Assembly (NCBI RefSeq): GCF_023515955.1
Contig: NZ_CP097322.1
Coordinates: forward strand, 4,140,501-4,204,500
Length of the DNA stretch: 64,000 nucleotides
DNA from: Streptomyces sp. RerS4
Lineage (GTDB): Bacteria > Actinomycetota > Actinomycetes > Streptomycetales > Streptomycetaceae
Direction of reading: 5' to 3'
Shown: piece by piece, positions 42,434-51,497 of the stretch
Layout of the letters: every line of letters starts with the position of its first letter
How positions within the stretch are numbered: the stretch's first letter is position 1
Made by a program: the position numbers and the translations under genes
Notes under the pieces: generated by a model
What the model saw: the letters and a program-made list of their open reading frames with translations, nothing else
Database searches by the model: none
Told to the model about the DNA's origin: nothing

Positions 42434-42470
42434 CACCACGGCCGGTCGCTCACCGCGACCGGCCGTGGTG
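42434..42470. terminator. 16-bp perfect hairpin terminator
   Basis: CACCACGGCCGGTCGC (42434-42449) and GCGACCGGCCGTGGTG (42455-42470) with a five-base loop, between the convergent transglycosylase and cold-shock genes. Likely acts for both. Confidence 0.85.
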
Positions 42471-42586
42471 CGTTCCCCCCCCGCCCGGCCAGGGCAAAGG
42501 CAGGAGCCCCGCCTTCTCCGCTCGCACGGAGGAGACAGGGCTCCTTGGGTACTGCTAATCCAACCGCGATCCGGTCGGCCAGGCGA

Positions 42587-42790
42587 CTAGGCCGGTACGA
42601 CGTTCTCCGCCTGCGGGCCCTTCGGACCCTGCGTGACGTCGAAGGTCACCTGCTGGTTCTCCTCCAGGGAGCGGAAGCCAGAGGCGTTGATCGCGGAGTA
42701 GTGGACGAAGACATCCGGGCCGCCGCCGTCCTGGGCGATGAAGCCGAAGCCCTTTTCAGCGTTGAACCACTTCACGGTTCCGGTAGCCAT
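42587..42790 (-). CDS. CspA-family cold-shock protein
   Basis: 67 residues, the standard length. RNP1 is GFGFI and RNP2 is VFVHYS, with the typical start GTVKWFNAEK. It binds single-stranded nucleic acid as an RNA chaperone. GGAGG precedes ATG 42790. The upstream 237 bp up to mqnA is AT-richer than average and may give a long structured leader, as usual for csp genes. Confidence 0.95.
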   Translation of the reverse strand: MATGTVKWFNAEKGFGFIAQDGGGPDVFVHYSAINASGFRSLEENQQVTFDVTQGPKGPQAENVVPA

Positions 42791-43027
42791 GAGCCCTCCT
42801 ATGGGCCAAAGGGTCGCCCTGCTCCAGAACCTGCTAAGAAGTCTGAAAACTACAAAAGCCTGCGGGTTACATGCTCCGCAGGCCTCGTACTGCAAGGGAA
42901 ACCAAACTGCAACTTGCGTCGAGCCTAGCACGCACCCTCGGGGCGAGACCAGAGGGAAAGATCACGTCACCCGGACGTTTGAGACCCGCCTCATCGCTGA
43001 CGGAGAGGCGACGGCTAGTCTCGCGAT

Positions 43028-43888
43028 GTGGACGCCTATCGCAGCCGGCCCCGCGTCGGCCACATCCAGTTCCTGAACTGCCTGCCCCTCTACTGGGGGC
43101 TGGCCCGAACCGGCACCCTGCTGGACCTGGAACTGACGAAGGACACCCCGGAGAAGCTGAGCGAGAGCCTCGTGAGGGGTGACCTCGACATCGCCCCGAT
43201 CACCCTCGTGGAGTTCCTCCGCAACGCCGACGACCTCGTCGCCTTCCCCGACCTGGCGGTGGGCTGCGACGGCCCCGTCATGTCGTGCGTGATCGTCTCC
43301 CAGGTGCCGCTGGAGCACCTCGACGGCGCCCGGGTCGCCCTCGGCTCGACCTCCCGGACCTCCGTACGCCTCGCCCAGCTGCTCCTCGCCGAGCGCTACG
43401 GAGTCACGCCCGACTACTACACCTGCCCACCTGACCTGGGGCTGATGATGCAGGAGGCCGACGCGGCGGTGCTGATCGGCGACGCCGCGCTGCGGGCCTC
43501 CCTGCACGATGCGCCCCGGCTCGGGCTGACCGTCCACGACCTCGGGCAGATGTGGAAGGACTGGACCGGACTGCCGTTCGTGTTCGCCGTCTGGGCCGCC
43601 CGCAAGGAGTACCTGGAGCGGGAGCCGGCCACCGTCCGCGAGGTCCACCGGGCCTTCCTCGCCTCCCGGGACGTCTCGCTGGAGGAGGTCACCAAGGTCG
43701 CCGACCAGGCGGCGCGCTGGGAGGCCTTCGACGCCGAGCTGCTGGAGCGCTACTTCACCACCCTCGACTTCCGCTTCGGCCCGGACCAACTGGCCGGAGT
43801 ACGGGAATTCGCGCGCCGGACCGGGGAGACGACCGGCTACCCCGCCGATGTCACCGTCGAGCTGCTCGCCGCCGCCCGCGATCATTAG
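43028..43888 (+). CDS. mqnA: Chorismate dehydratase (futalosine menaquinone pathway)
   Basis: 286 residues. The periplasmic-binding-protein-like fold starts with RVGHIQFLNCLPLYWGL and contains DIAPITLVEFLRNAD and GSTSRTSVRLAQLLL, characteristic of MqnA/MqnD. It dehydrates chorismate to 3-enolpyruvylbenzoate, the first step of the futalosine route. GTG 43028 is the start. mqnC is 3 kb downstream on the same strand, with menG further on. Confidence 0.92.
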   Translation: MDAYRSRPRVGHIQFLNCLPLYWGLARTGTLLDLELTKDTPEKLSESLVRGDLDIAPITLVEFLRNADDLVAFPDLAVGCDGPVMSCVIVSQVPLEHLDGARVALGSTSRTSVRLAQLLLAERYGVTPDYYTCPPDLGLMMQEADAAVLIGDAALRASLHDAPRLGLTVHDLGQMWKDWTGLPFVFAVWAARKEYLEREPATVREVHRAFLASRDVSLEEVTKVADQAARWEAFDAELLERYFTTLDFRFGPDQLAGVREFARRTGETTGYPADVTVELLAAARDH

Positions 43889-43992
43889 CGAGACTTATAC
43901 GGGAGGGGGTTCGGTAAAGGGGATCCGGAGGGACGTTCCGCATCCCGGAAAAGGGCATGCCAAACCGAATGTGCCCGTTTCCCGGGAATTCG

Positions 43993-44042
43993 TTCCCCTT
44001 TCGAGCCGGCGTCCAGTAATCGACAGTGCGCATTCCCCTTTC
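43993..44042. repeat. Direct repeat TTCCCCTTTC in the kinase upstream region
   Basis: TTCCCCTTTC at 43993-44002 and 44033-44042, exactly 40 bp apart (about four helical turns), in the 287-bp spacer before the kinase gene. Could be a regulator site; no other sign of function. Confidence 0.35.
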
Positions 44043-44175
44043 CGGCCACGGGTCGGATCGCCGGGGCCGGCTCGTCCCTCCCGGCCCGAGTCCCCCAACC
44101 CCTAAGGTGCTGCCTGTCCGGGAGACACCGCCCTGGGCACGACGTACGAGGTCGAACGACGGGGACGGGGGAGCC

Positions 44176-45954
44176 ATGCAGCCGCTCGAAGAGGGTGAGC
44201 CGCGGACCGTCGGCGCCTACCGGCTGCTCGGCCGGCTCGGCGCGGGCGGCATGGGCCGGGTCTACCTGGGGCGCAGCGCCGGCGGCCGGACCGTCGCCGT
44301 CAAGGTGGTGCACCCGCACTTCGCCGCCGACCGGGAGTTCCGGGCCCGCTTCCGCCGCGAGGTGGAGGCCGCCCGGCGGGTCGGCGGGGAGTGGACCGCG
44401 CCCGTTCTGGACGCCGACCCGGAGGCGGCCGTGCCGTGGGTGGCGACCGGGTACGTCGCCGGTCCGTCGCTGGGCGCGGCGGTCGCCGGGCACGGGCCGC
44501 TGCCCGAGGCGCCGGTACGGGCGCTGGGCGCGGGGTTGGCGCGGGCGCTGGTGGCGGTGCACGCGCTGGGCCTCGTACACCGGGACGTGAAGCCGTCGAA
44601 CGTGATGCTGTCCCTGGACGGGCCCCGGTTGATCGACTTCGGGATCGCGCGGGCCACGGACGGCACCGCCTCCCTGACCTCCACCGGCGTCTCCGTCGGC
44701 TCGCCGGGCTACATGTCGCCGGAGCAGATCCTCGGCAAGGGCGTCACCGGCTCCTCGGACGTGTTCTCCCTCGGCGCGGTCCTGGCCTTCGCGGCGACCG
44801 GCCGGCCCCCCTTCAGCGGGGACAACTCGGCGACGCTCCTCTACAAGGTGGTGCACGAGCCGCCGGAGCTGGACGGGCTGCCGGCCGGGCAGCTGCGCGA
44901 GCTGATCGGGTCCTGCCTGGCCAAGGAGGCGAGCGCCCGTCCGACGCCCGAGGCCCTCGCGGCCGCCCTGGGCGAGGTGGCGGGTTTCTCGGGCCGGCTG
45001 CCGGCGCCGCTGGTGGAGGAGATCAGCCGGGCCGCGGTGGCCCTGCTGGACCTGGACGCCGACGCGGGGGCGGACGCCGTGTCCGGGCACTCCGGGCCGG
45101 TTCCGTTCACGGCGGCCTCCTCCGGGGGCCCCGTCGGCGTCGGCTTCGGGACGCCCGACCCGTCCTACGGAGGCCCGGTCGGTACGCCCTACCCCGCGCC
45201 CGGGGTCTCCGTGGGCCCGTACGGCTCCCCGGGCGGGGTGTACGGCGCCCCGACGCAGACGGCCGGGGGCGGAGGCGGCGCGGGCGGCGGTCCGGGCGGC
45301 GGTCCGGCCGGCGCGGTGCCGGGCCCGCGCGACACCCCGAGGGCGCCGGATCACCTCGGCGCGTCCGGGCGCCGCTTCAGCTGCACCCTCGTGATCGGCG
45401 CGGCCGTGGTGCTCGCGGCGCTGTCCGGCGGGCTCTACGGGTTGGGGCTGCTGCCGGGCCAGGGCAAGCAGCGGGACGCGGCCTCGCAGGGGGGCGCCTC
45501 CACGCCCCCCGCCTCCGACCCGGCCGCCTCCGCGCCGTCGGGGTCGGGGTCGGCGTCGCCGTCGGGGTCGGCGGGCCCGCCCAAGGGGACCCGTAACGAC
45601 GTACCCAAGGAACTCGTCGGCACCTGGAAGGGCACCGTCACCACCGCCCGCATGGGGGTCGCGAGCGAGTTCGAGATCACCATCCGGGCCGGCAAGGTGG
45701 GCGAGGTCGTCGGCCGGGACAAGTCCGTCCTGCCGCTCCTCGGCACCGACTGCAGCGGCGACTGGAAGTTGGCCTCCGCCACCGACCGTTCCCTGGTCCT
45801 CGACACCTCGGGCGGCCCCAACCCGGCCCCCGGCGTGTGCTCCAACGGCTCCGCCGACGAGCGGTTCACCCTCAACGCCGACGGAACCCTCCACTACCGC
45901 TCCGGGGACGGCCCGGCCGGCCGGCCCGAGGGCGACCTGACCCGCAGCCCGTAA
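44176..45954 (+). CDS. Transmembrane Ser/Thr protein kinase
   Basis: 592 residues. Kinase domain about 13-275: Gly loop GRLGAGGMGRVY, ATP lysine in VAVKVV near 45, HRDVKPSN near 135, DFG near 154, activation-loop end GSPGYMSPEQ. A Gly/Pro-rich linker leads to a single membrane helix (TLVIGAAVVLAALSGGLYGLGLL, about 405-428) and an extracellular domain of about 130 residues with two cysteines and no PASTA repeats. It is an STK sensor of unknown signal. It lies between mqnA and mqnC on the same strand; functional linkage is not shown. Confidence 0.9.
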   Translation: MQPLEEGEPRTVGAYRLLGRLGAGGMGRVYLGRSAGGRTVAVKVVHPHFAADREFRARFRREVEAARRVGGEWTAPVLDADPEAAVPWVATGYVAGPSLGAAVAGHGPLPEAPVRALGAGLARALVAVHALGLVHRDVKPSNVMLSLDGPRLIDFGIARATDGTASLTSTGVSVGSPGYMSPEQILGKGVTGSSDVFSLGAVLAFAATGRPPFSGDNSATLLYKVVHEPPELDGLPAGQLRELIGSCLAKEASARPTPEALAAALGEVAGFSGRLPAPLVEEISRAAVALLDLDADAGADAVSGHSGPVPFTAASSGGPVGVGFGTPDPSYGGPVGTPYPAPGVSVGPYGSPGGVYGAPTQTAGGGGGAGGGPGGGPAGAVPGPRDTPRAPDHLGASGRRFSCTLVIGAAVVLAALSGGLYGLGLLPGQGKQRDAASQGGASTPPASDPAASAPSGSGSASPSGSAGPPKGTRNDVPKELVGTWKGTVTTARMGVASEFEITIRAGKVGEVVGRDKSVLPLLGTDCSGDWKLASATDRSLVLDTSGGPNPAPGVCSNGSADERFTLNADGTLHYRSGDGPAGRPEGDLTRSP

Positions 45955-46044
45955 AGCGTGCGGCCCCTGAACGGCGGCCGGTGGCCCTGGCGTAGGCTGG
46001 CTCGGTCCGCACCCCTTGACACACCGCCGAAAGGTGACGCACCG

Positions 46045-47244
46045 GTGACCGACCAGGCCGCTCTCCAGTCTGTCCTCGACCGCGCCGCCGCGGGGGGCCG
46101 GATCACGAAGGAAGAGGCGCTCGACCTCTACCGGCACGCCCCGCTGCACGCGCTCGGCCAGGCCGCCGACGCCGCGCGCCGGCTGCGCTACGCCGGTACG
46201 GAGCACATCGCGACGTACATCATCGAGCGCAACATCAACTACACCAACGTGTGCGTCACGGCGTGCAAGTTCTGCGCGTTCTACGCGGCCCCGAAGGACA
46301 CCAAGAAGGGCTGGTCCCGCGACCTCGACGACATCCTGCGCCGCTGCGCGGAGACCGTCGAGCTGGGCGGCACGCAGGTCATGTTCCAGGGCGGACACCA
46401 CCCGGACTACGGGGTGGAGTACTACGAGGAGCACTTCTCCGCCATCAAGAAGGCCTTCCCGCAGCTGGTCATCCACTCCCTCGGCGCCTCCGAGGTCGAC
46501 CACATGGCCCGCATCTCCGGCGTCAGCGCCGAGGAGGCCATCCGCCGCATCCACGCGGCCGGCCTCGACTCCTTCGCGGGCGCCGGCGCCGAACTCCTGC
46601 CGGAGCGCCCGCGCAAGGCGATCGCCCCGCTGAAGGAGTCCGGCGAACGCTGGCTGGAAATCATGGAGATGGCCCACCGGCTGGGCGTGGAGTCCACCTC
46701 CACCATGCTGATGGGCACCGGCGAGACCAACGCCGAGCGCATCGAGCACATCGCGATGATCCGGGACACGCAGGACCGCACCGGCGGCTTCCGCGCCTTC
46801 ATCCCGTACACGTACCAGCCGGAGAACAACCACCTCAAGGGCCGCACCCAGGCGACGATCTTCGAGTACCTGCGGATGATCGCCATCGCGCGGCTCTTCC
46901 TCGACAACGTCGCCCACATCCAGGGCTCCTGGCTGACCGTCGGCAAGGAGGCCGGTCAGCTCTCGCTGCACTACGGCGCCGACGACCTCGGCTCGATCAT
47001 GCTGGAGGAGAACGTGGTCTCCTCGGCCGGTGCCAAGCACCGCTCCAACCGCCAGGAGATCATCGACCTGATCCGCAAGGCCGGTCGCGTCCCCGCGCAG
47101 CGCGCGACGACGTACGAGCACCTGCTCGTGCACGAGGACCCGGCGAACGACCCGGTCGACGAGCGGGTGGTCTCGCACATCTCCTCCACCGCCATCGAGG
47201 GCGGCACGGCCCACCCCGAGTTGAAGCTCATCTCCACGAACTGA
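46045..47244 (+). CDS. mqnC: Cyclic dehypoxanthinyl futalosine synthase
   Basis: 399 residues, radical-SAM enzyme with the C-x3-C-x2-C cluster motif CVTACKFC near residue 69. Further markers: GGTQVMFQGGHHPDYG and SLGASEVDHMARISG. It converts dehypoxanthine futalosine to the cyclic form in the futalosine pathway. CofH and MqnE are relatives, but the length and ERNINYTNVC start suit MqnC. GTG 46045. Confidence 0.93.
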   Translation: MTDQAALQSVLDRAAAGGRITKEEALDLYRHAPLHALGQAADAARRLRYAGTEHIATYIIERNINYTNVCVTACKFCAFYAAPKDTKKGWSRDLDDILRRCAETVELGGTQVMFQGGHHPDYGVEYYEEHFSAIKKAFPQLVIHSLGASEVDHMARISGVSAEEAIRRIHAAGLDSFAGAGAELLPERPRKAIAPLKESGERWLEIMEMAHRLGVESTSTMLMGTGETNAERIEHIAMIRDTQDRTGGFRAFIPYTYQPENNHLKGRTQATIFEYLRMIAIARLFLDNVAHIQGSWLTVGKEAGQLSLHYGADDLGSIMLEENVVSSAGAKHRSNRQEIIDLIRKAGRVPAQRATTYEHLLVHEDPANDPVDERVVSHISSTAIEGGTAHPELKLISTN

Positions 47245-47268
47245 CCCACCACGAGCCCACGGACCTCG

Positions 47269-47913
47269 ATGCTGACGCTGCACACCGCCGACCTCCTCGT
47301 CACCGGACCGGGAGCGACGCCGCTCCCGAGCGGCGCGGTCCTGGTCGACGGCGCCGGGATCGTCCGCGTGGGCCCGTACGAGGAAATCGGCGCGGCCGCC
47401 CCGCACGCCCGCGTCCGGCGTTGGCCCGGGGTGTTGACCCCGGGGCTGCTGGCGCGCGGCGCCGACGTGCTGCTGGAGCGCACGTACTACCCGGACGACC
47501 CGTACGAGGTCACCGAGCTCGGCGCCGACCCGATCAGCGGGGACGGGGCGCTGGCCGCGCTGAAGATGACCGAGGCCCGTTGGGGCCACAGCGCGCGGCG
47601 CGGTACGCAGAAGCTGCTGGCGCGCGGGGTCGTGGCGGTGGCCGGGCGGTTCACGGTGGCCTCGGTGCGGACGGCGGTCGTCCGCTCGGGCCTGACGGTG
47701 GTGCCGCCCGCGCCCTACGAGGGTGAGCCCTCCCTCGACCCGCTCGCGGGGCGGGAGTCGGCCGGGCAGGCCTTCCACGGGGTCCTGGAGGCGGGGGCCC
47801 CGGCCCGGTTCGCGGTGTTCGCGGTGGCCGACGAGGCGGAGCTGCTCGCGCGCGGGGCGCGGACGTGCGTGGCGACGGTGATCTCGGGCCGACTGCTGCA
47901 CCGGCGCCGCTGA
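47269..47913 (+). CDS. Truncated, metal-site-less amidohydrolase-like protein
   Basis: 214 residues. The N-terminal beta-sandwich of an imidazolonepropionase-like amidohydrolase is clear (TADLLVTGPGATPLPSGAVLVDGAGIVRVG, PGVLTPGLLA), and the C-terminal sandwich strand (ARFAVFAVADEAELLARGARTCVATVISG) is also present. Most of the TIM barrel and the HxH metal motif are missing: the usual PGxxDxHxH region reads GVLTPGLLARGADV. Probably non-catalytic. It lies 24 bp after mqnC, so it may serve menaquinone synthesis in a structural role. Confidence 0.65.
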   Translation: MLTLHTADLLVTGPGATPLPSGAVLVDGAGIVRVGPYEEIGAAAPHARVRRWPGVLTPGLLARGADVLLERTYYPDDPYEVTELGADPISGDGALAALKMTEARWGHSARRGTQKLLARGVVAVAGRFTVASVRTAVVRSGLTVVPPAPYEGEPSLDPLAGRESAGQAFHGVLEAGAPARFAVFAVADEAELLARGARTCVATVISGRLLHRRR

Positions 47914-47932
47914 GCTTCCTTCTTCGGGCCTT

Positions 47933-48709
47933 TCAGGGCACGCGGGGGCCGGACAGGTAGGTGCCGTCGGCGGCGTACGGCCAGGCGTTCGCGGTGCAGC
48001 CCTGGAGGCCCTTGATCTGCTGCATCATCGCGGGCGCCGGCTTCCCCGGGCCGGGGCAGGTCTCGTGCCCGTGGCCCAGTTCGTGCCCGACCTCGTGGTT
48101 GACGATCAGCGCCCGGTACTCCTTCACGGGGCCGCGGAACTGGGGCGAGCCCTCCTGCCACCGCTTGAGGTTCACCACGACGGTGTGGCCGACGCGGCAG
48201 TTCGTCTCCCCGACCAGCTCGGGCGTGACGACCTCGCACAGCCGGTCGGTGGTCGCCGGGGTGGCGATCTTCACGGTGAATTCCACCGGCTCGCCCGGCC
48301 CGGCCAGCCGGAAGCCGTTCGCCGGGTCCCGGATCCAGCCGCGCCGGTCGCCGAGTATCGCCTCGATGCCGTGCGCGGCCTCGTCGGGGTCGACGCCGCT
48401 GCCCCGCTCCACCTCCACGCGCCAGCGCATCGGGGGCCCCTGGCCCTGGGCCCGCCCGGCGGCCGTGGAGGCCGCGAAGCCGGTGGAGGGGCCGGTGGAG
48501 GGGCCGGTGGGGGCGGGCGCGGCGGCGGAGGCGGCGGAGGATGCGGTGGGACGCGGTGGCGCCGCGTCGGCGGGCGCCGGCGGCTCGTCGGAGCCCCGCT
48601 GCCAGGCGGCCACGCCGAGGACGACCAACCCCGTGGCGCACAGGAGCGTACGGCGCAGCCTGCGCAGCCGCTCGGCCCGTCGGGCGCTCTGGTACGTACC
48701 GGCCGCCAT
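47933..48709 (-). CDS. DUF3152 putative secreted metalloprotease
   Basis: 258 residues. One N-terminal membrane helix (LLCATGLVVLGVAAW, about 22-37), a Ser/Ala/Pro linker, then DUF3152 with the zinc motif HEVGHELGHGHE near 207, i.e. HExxHxxxHxH-like. GTG/ATG choice: ATG 48709 with GGGGGG upstream. It should act in the wall space; substrate unknown. Divergent from menG. Confidence 0.82.
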   Translation of the reverse strand: MAAGTYQSARRAERLRRLRRTLLCATGLVVLGVAAWQRGSDEPPAPADAAPPRPTASSAASAAAPAPTGPSTGPSTGFAASTAAGRAQGQGPPMRWRVEVERGSGVDPDEAAHGIEAILGDRRGWIRDPANGFRLAGPGEPVEFTVKIATPATTDRLCEVVTPELVGETNCRVGHTVVVNLKRWQEGSPQFRGPVKEYRALIVNHEVGHELGHGHETCPGPGKPAPAMMQQIKGLQGCTANAWPYAADGTYLSGPRVP

Positions 48710-48831
48710 GTGGGACCCCCCCTGGTTGTAGATCCAGTGTGCCCGGCGGCAGGGGCCGCGCGGCGGCGGGGCGGCGGCCTGAGAGGATGGCTCCCGTATC
48801 TGCCGAACCGCACACCGAGGGGCCAACGCCA

Positions 48832-49524
48832 GTGACAAGGGCTTCCCTGGACAAGCAGCCGCACGAAGTCGCCTCCATGTTCGACGGTGTGGCGGCGAAC
48901 TACGACCTCACCAACGACGTCCTCTCCCTCGGCCAGGCCCGCCTGTGGCGCAAGGAGGTCGCCAAGGCGGTCGCGGCCCGCCCCGGTCAGAAGGTGCTCG
49001 ACCTGGCCGCCGGGACCGCGACCTCCTCGCTGCCCTTCGCCGCGACCGGCGCGTACGTCGTCCCGTGCGACTTCTCCCTCGGCATGCTCCGCGAGGGCAA
49101 GAAGCGCAACCCGTGGCTGCCGCTGACCGCCGGCGACGCGACGCGGCTGCCGTTCAAGGACGACGTCTTCGACACGGTGACGATCTCCTTCGGCCTGCGC
49201 AACGTCCAGGACACCGACGCGGCGCTGCGCGAGCTGTACCGGGTGACGAAGCCCGGCGGGCAGGTCGTCATCTGCGAGTTCTCGCAGCCCACGTGGGCGC
49301 CGTTCCGCACGGTGTACACGGAGTACCTGATGCGGGCACTGCCGCCGGTGGCGCGGGCGGTCTCCTCGAACCCCGACGCGTACGTGTACCTCGCCGAGTC
49401 CATCCGCGAGTGGCCCGACCAGCCCGCGCTGGCGGCCCTGCTGGGCAAGGCCGGCTGGTCCAAGGTGGCCTGGCGCAACCTCAGCGGCGGCATCGTGGCG
49501 CTGCACCGGGGCTTCAAGGCGTAG
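48832..49524 (+). CDS. menG: Demethylmenaquinone methyltransferase
   Basis: 230 residues, UbiE/COQ5/MenG family. Signature N-terminus MFDGVAANYDLTNDVLSLGQARLWR, SAM motif LDLAAGTATSSLPF, and ISFGLRNVQDTDAALRELYRVTKPGG. It adds the last methyl group to demethylmenaquinone. GTG 48832 is preceded by GAGGGG at some distance. The glutaminase gene starts six bases after its stop. Confidence 0.92.
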   Translation: MTRASLDKQPHEVASMFDGVAANYDLTNDVLSLGQARLWRKEVAKAVAARPGQKVLDLAAGTATSSLPFAATGAYVVPCDFSLGMLREGKKRNPWLPLTAGDATRLPFKDDVFDTVTISFGLRNVQDTDAALRELYRVTKPGGQVVICEFSQPTWAPFRTVYTEYLMRALPPVARAVSSNPDAYVYLAESIREWPDQPALAALLGKAGWSKVAWRNLSGGIVALHRGFKA

Positions 49525-49530
49525 CCGGCG

Positions 49531-50442
49531 GTGGACTACGCAGCCCTCCTGGAGCAGATCGCCGTCGACGTCGCCCCGCTGATCGGCAGCGGCACCCCCG
49601 CCGAGTACATCCCGGCACTCGCCTCGGTGGACCCGTCGCGGTTCGGGATGGCGATCGCGGAACTCGACGGGACGGTGCACGGGGTGGGGGACTGGCGGGT
49701 CCCCTTCTCCGCGCAGTCCGTCACGAAGGTCTTCGCGCTGGCGCTCGCGCTCGCGGAGGGCGGCGACAGCCTGTGGGAGCGGGTCGGCCGGGAACCGTCG
49801 GGCAACCCGTTCAACTCGCTCGTGCAGCTGGAGTACGAGAACGGCATCCCCCGCAACCCCTTCATCAACGCGGGGGCGCTCGTCGTCACCGACCGGCTCC
49901 AGACGCTGACCGGTGACGCGAGCAGCGAACTCCTGGAGTTCCTGCGGCAGGAGAGCGGCAACCCGGAGATCGGCTTCGACGCGGAGGTGGCGGCGTCGGA
50001 GCACGAGCACGGGGACCGGAACGCGGCCGTCGCGCATTTCATGGCGTCCTACGGGAACATGGACAACCCCGTACCGGCGCTGCTGGACCACTACTTCTGG
50101 CAGTGCTCGATCGAGATGAGCTGCGCCGACATGGCCTTGGCGGCCGGCTTCCTGGCCCGCCACGGCCTGCGGGCCGACGGCTCGCGGCTCCTCACCCGCA
50201 GCGAGGCGAAGCAGATCAACGCGGTGATGCTGACCTGTGGGACGTACGACGCGGCAGGCGAGTTCGCCTACCGCGTCGGCCTCCCCGGCAAGAGCGGCGT
50301 GGGCGGCGGCATCGTCGCCGTCGTCCCGGGCCGCTGCACCCTGGCGGTCTGGAGCCCAGGCCTCGACTCCCGAGGCAACTCGGTAGCCGGCGTATCCGCC
50401 CTGGACCGCTTCACCACCCTGACGGGCCTGTCCATTTTTTAA
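49531..50442 (+). CDS. glsA: Glutaminase A
   Basis: 303 residues, serine-dependent beta-lactamase-like glutaminase. The catalytic S-x-x-K is in FSAQSVTKVFALALAL near 66, with NPFINAGALVVTD near 110 and KSGVGGGIVAVVPG near 255. It hydrolyses glutamine to glutamate and ammonia. GTG 49531. It may be co-transcribed with menG because of the six-base gap, an unrelated functional pair. Confidence 0.93.
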   Translation: MDYAALLEQIAVDVAPLIGSGTPAEYIPALASVDPSRFGMAIAELDGTVHGVGDWRVPFSAQSVTKVFALALALAEGGDSLWERVGREPSGNPFNSLVQLEYENGIPRNPFINAGALVVTDRLQTLTGDASSELLEFLRQESGNPEIGFDAEVAASEHEHGDRNAAVAHFMASYGNMDNPVPALLDHYFWQCSIEMSCADMALAAGFLARHGLRADGSRLLTRSEAKQINAVMLTCGTYDAAGEFAYRVGLPGKSGVGGGIVAVVPGRCTLAVWSPGLDSRGNSVAGVSALDRFTTLTGLSIF

Positions 50443-50589
50443 CGCGCCGCTCGCGCGGCTCGGCGCCGGGGCGCCTCCCCGGCTTCGCGCCGCTGCGCCG
50501 GGCTGTGCCCTTTCGACGCGCCGCTCGCGCGGCTCGACCCTGGCGGGCCTCCCCGGCTTCGCGCCGCTGCGCCGGACTCCGTCCGTCGA
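50442..50589. repeat. 74-bp tandem duplication downstream of glsA
   Basis: Two copies begin at 50442 and 50516. Identical segments of 21 bases at their start and 29 bases (50473-50501, 50547-50575) keep the 74-bp offset; the rest diverges. The first copy starts at the last base of the glsA stop codon. GC-rich with short hairpins; noncoding. Confidence 0.85.
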
Positions 50590-50694
50590 CCGGGCGGGGT
50601 CCGGGGCCGTGGCTGGGGTCCGTCGTCGGGTTTGCCGCTGCGCGGGGCCGTCCCCTACCCGCCCTTCCCCCGTTCCCTGGGGCTCCGCCCCAGA

Positions 50695-50756
50695 CCCCGC
50701 GCCTCAAACGCCGGCGGGGCTGATCTTCCAGCCTCGCCGGCGTTTGAGGCGCGGGG
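50695..50756. terminator. 28-bp stem hairpin between convergent glsA and GNAT genes
   Basis: Arms 50695-50722 and 50729-50756 match at 27 of 28 positions around a six-base loop. Core CCTCAAACGCCGGCGGGGCTG is a frequently repeated intergenic palindrome in Streptomyces, from memory. It is surrounded by smaller GGGGCTCCGCCCC-type hairpins (50678-50692 and 50762-50805). Probably a bidirectional terminator or mobile palindrome. Confidence 0.85.
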
Positions 50757-50874
50757 GTTCGGGGGCGGAGCCCCCGGAGGGGGTCCGGGGCGGAGCCCCG
50801 GGATACGGAGAAAGGGCGGGGCGGGGAGAGAAGCCCGCGCAGCGGGACCAGCCGCGCCCCGGCAGGGGATCGGC

Positions 50875-51399
50875 TCAGGCGAGCGTCAGCTCGTACCGGC
50901 GGGCCGGGCCGCGAGAACCCGGACGGGGGACCATGCCGGCCAGGGTCATGCCCAACCGCTCCGCCACCGCCGCCGATCGCTCATTCGCATCGTCGACCAT
51001 CGCCACCACCCGCCCCACCCCAGCCCTCCGCAACCGCTCAAGCGTCGCCAGCGCCGCCGCGTACGCGTACCCCCGCCCCCACGCGGAGCGCCCCAGCCGC
51101 CAGCCGATCTCGATCTCCCCGACCGGCCCCCACTCCTTCTCCGCCGGCCACGGCTGCGCCCCGGTGAAGCCGATGACCTCGCCGTCCGCGTCCAGCAGCG
51201 TCCACAGGCAGTAGCCGTCCCGCGCGTCGTGCATCCGCTGGCGGGCCGTGAGTTCCACGTACGCGGAGAGTTCGGCGGGCCCGCCGAGGAACTCCATGAC
51301 GTCCGGGTCGTCGAAGACCCCGTGCCAGGCGTGCGCGTCCTCGTGCGTGGGCACGCGCAAGGTCACGTCGGGAAGCGGCCGGGTCGGCGAGGTGGTCAT
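50875..51399 (-). CDS. GNAT-family N-acetyltransferase
   Basis: 174 residues, RimJ/RimL-like. EIEIGWRLGRSAWGRGYAYAAALA (about 94-117) covers the acetyl-CoA-binding motif A, with R/Q-x-x-G-x-A as GRGYA. NERSAAVAERLGM is motif B. It acetylates an amine of a protein or small molecule, unknown. ATG 51399. Confidence 0.87.
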   Translation of the reverse strand: MTTSPTRPLPDVTLRVPTHEDAHAWHGVFDDPDVMEFLGGPAELSAYVELTARQRMHDARDGYCLWTLLDADGEVIGFTGAQPWPAEKEWGPVGEIEIGWRLGRSAWGRGYAYAAALATLERLRRAGVGRVVAMVDDANERSAAVAERLGMTLAGMVPRPGSRGPARRYELTLA

Positions 51400-51497
51400 A
51401 GAGGGCAGCCCTTCGGATCGCGATCTCTCTCGCTGCTTAGACTGCACTTTGTCCGGTGCCCTTGGCACCCCCTATCGAGCCTTCGGGAGACCCCGCT

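Noticed and set aside
43885..47901. Open frame of more than 1300 codons on the minus strand
   Set aside because: It runs antisense through the kinase, mqnC and the amidohydrolase-like gene, with Arg/Gly/Ala composition and no fold. High GC removes stop codons.
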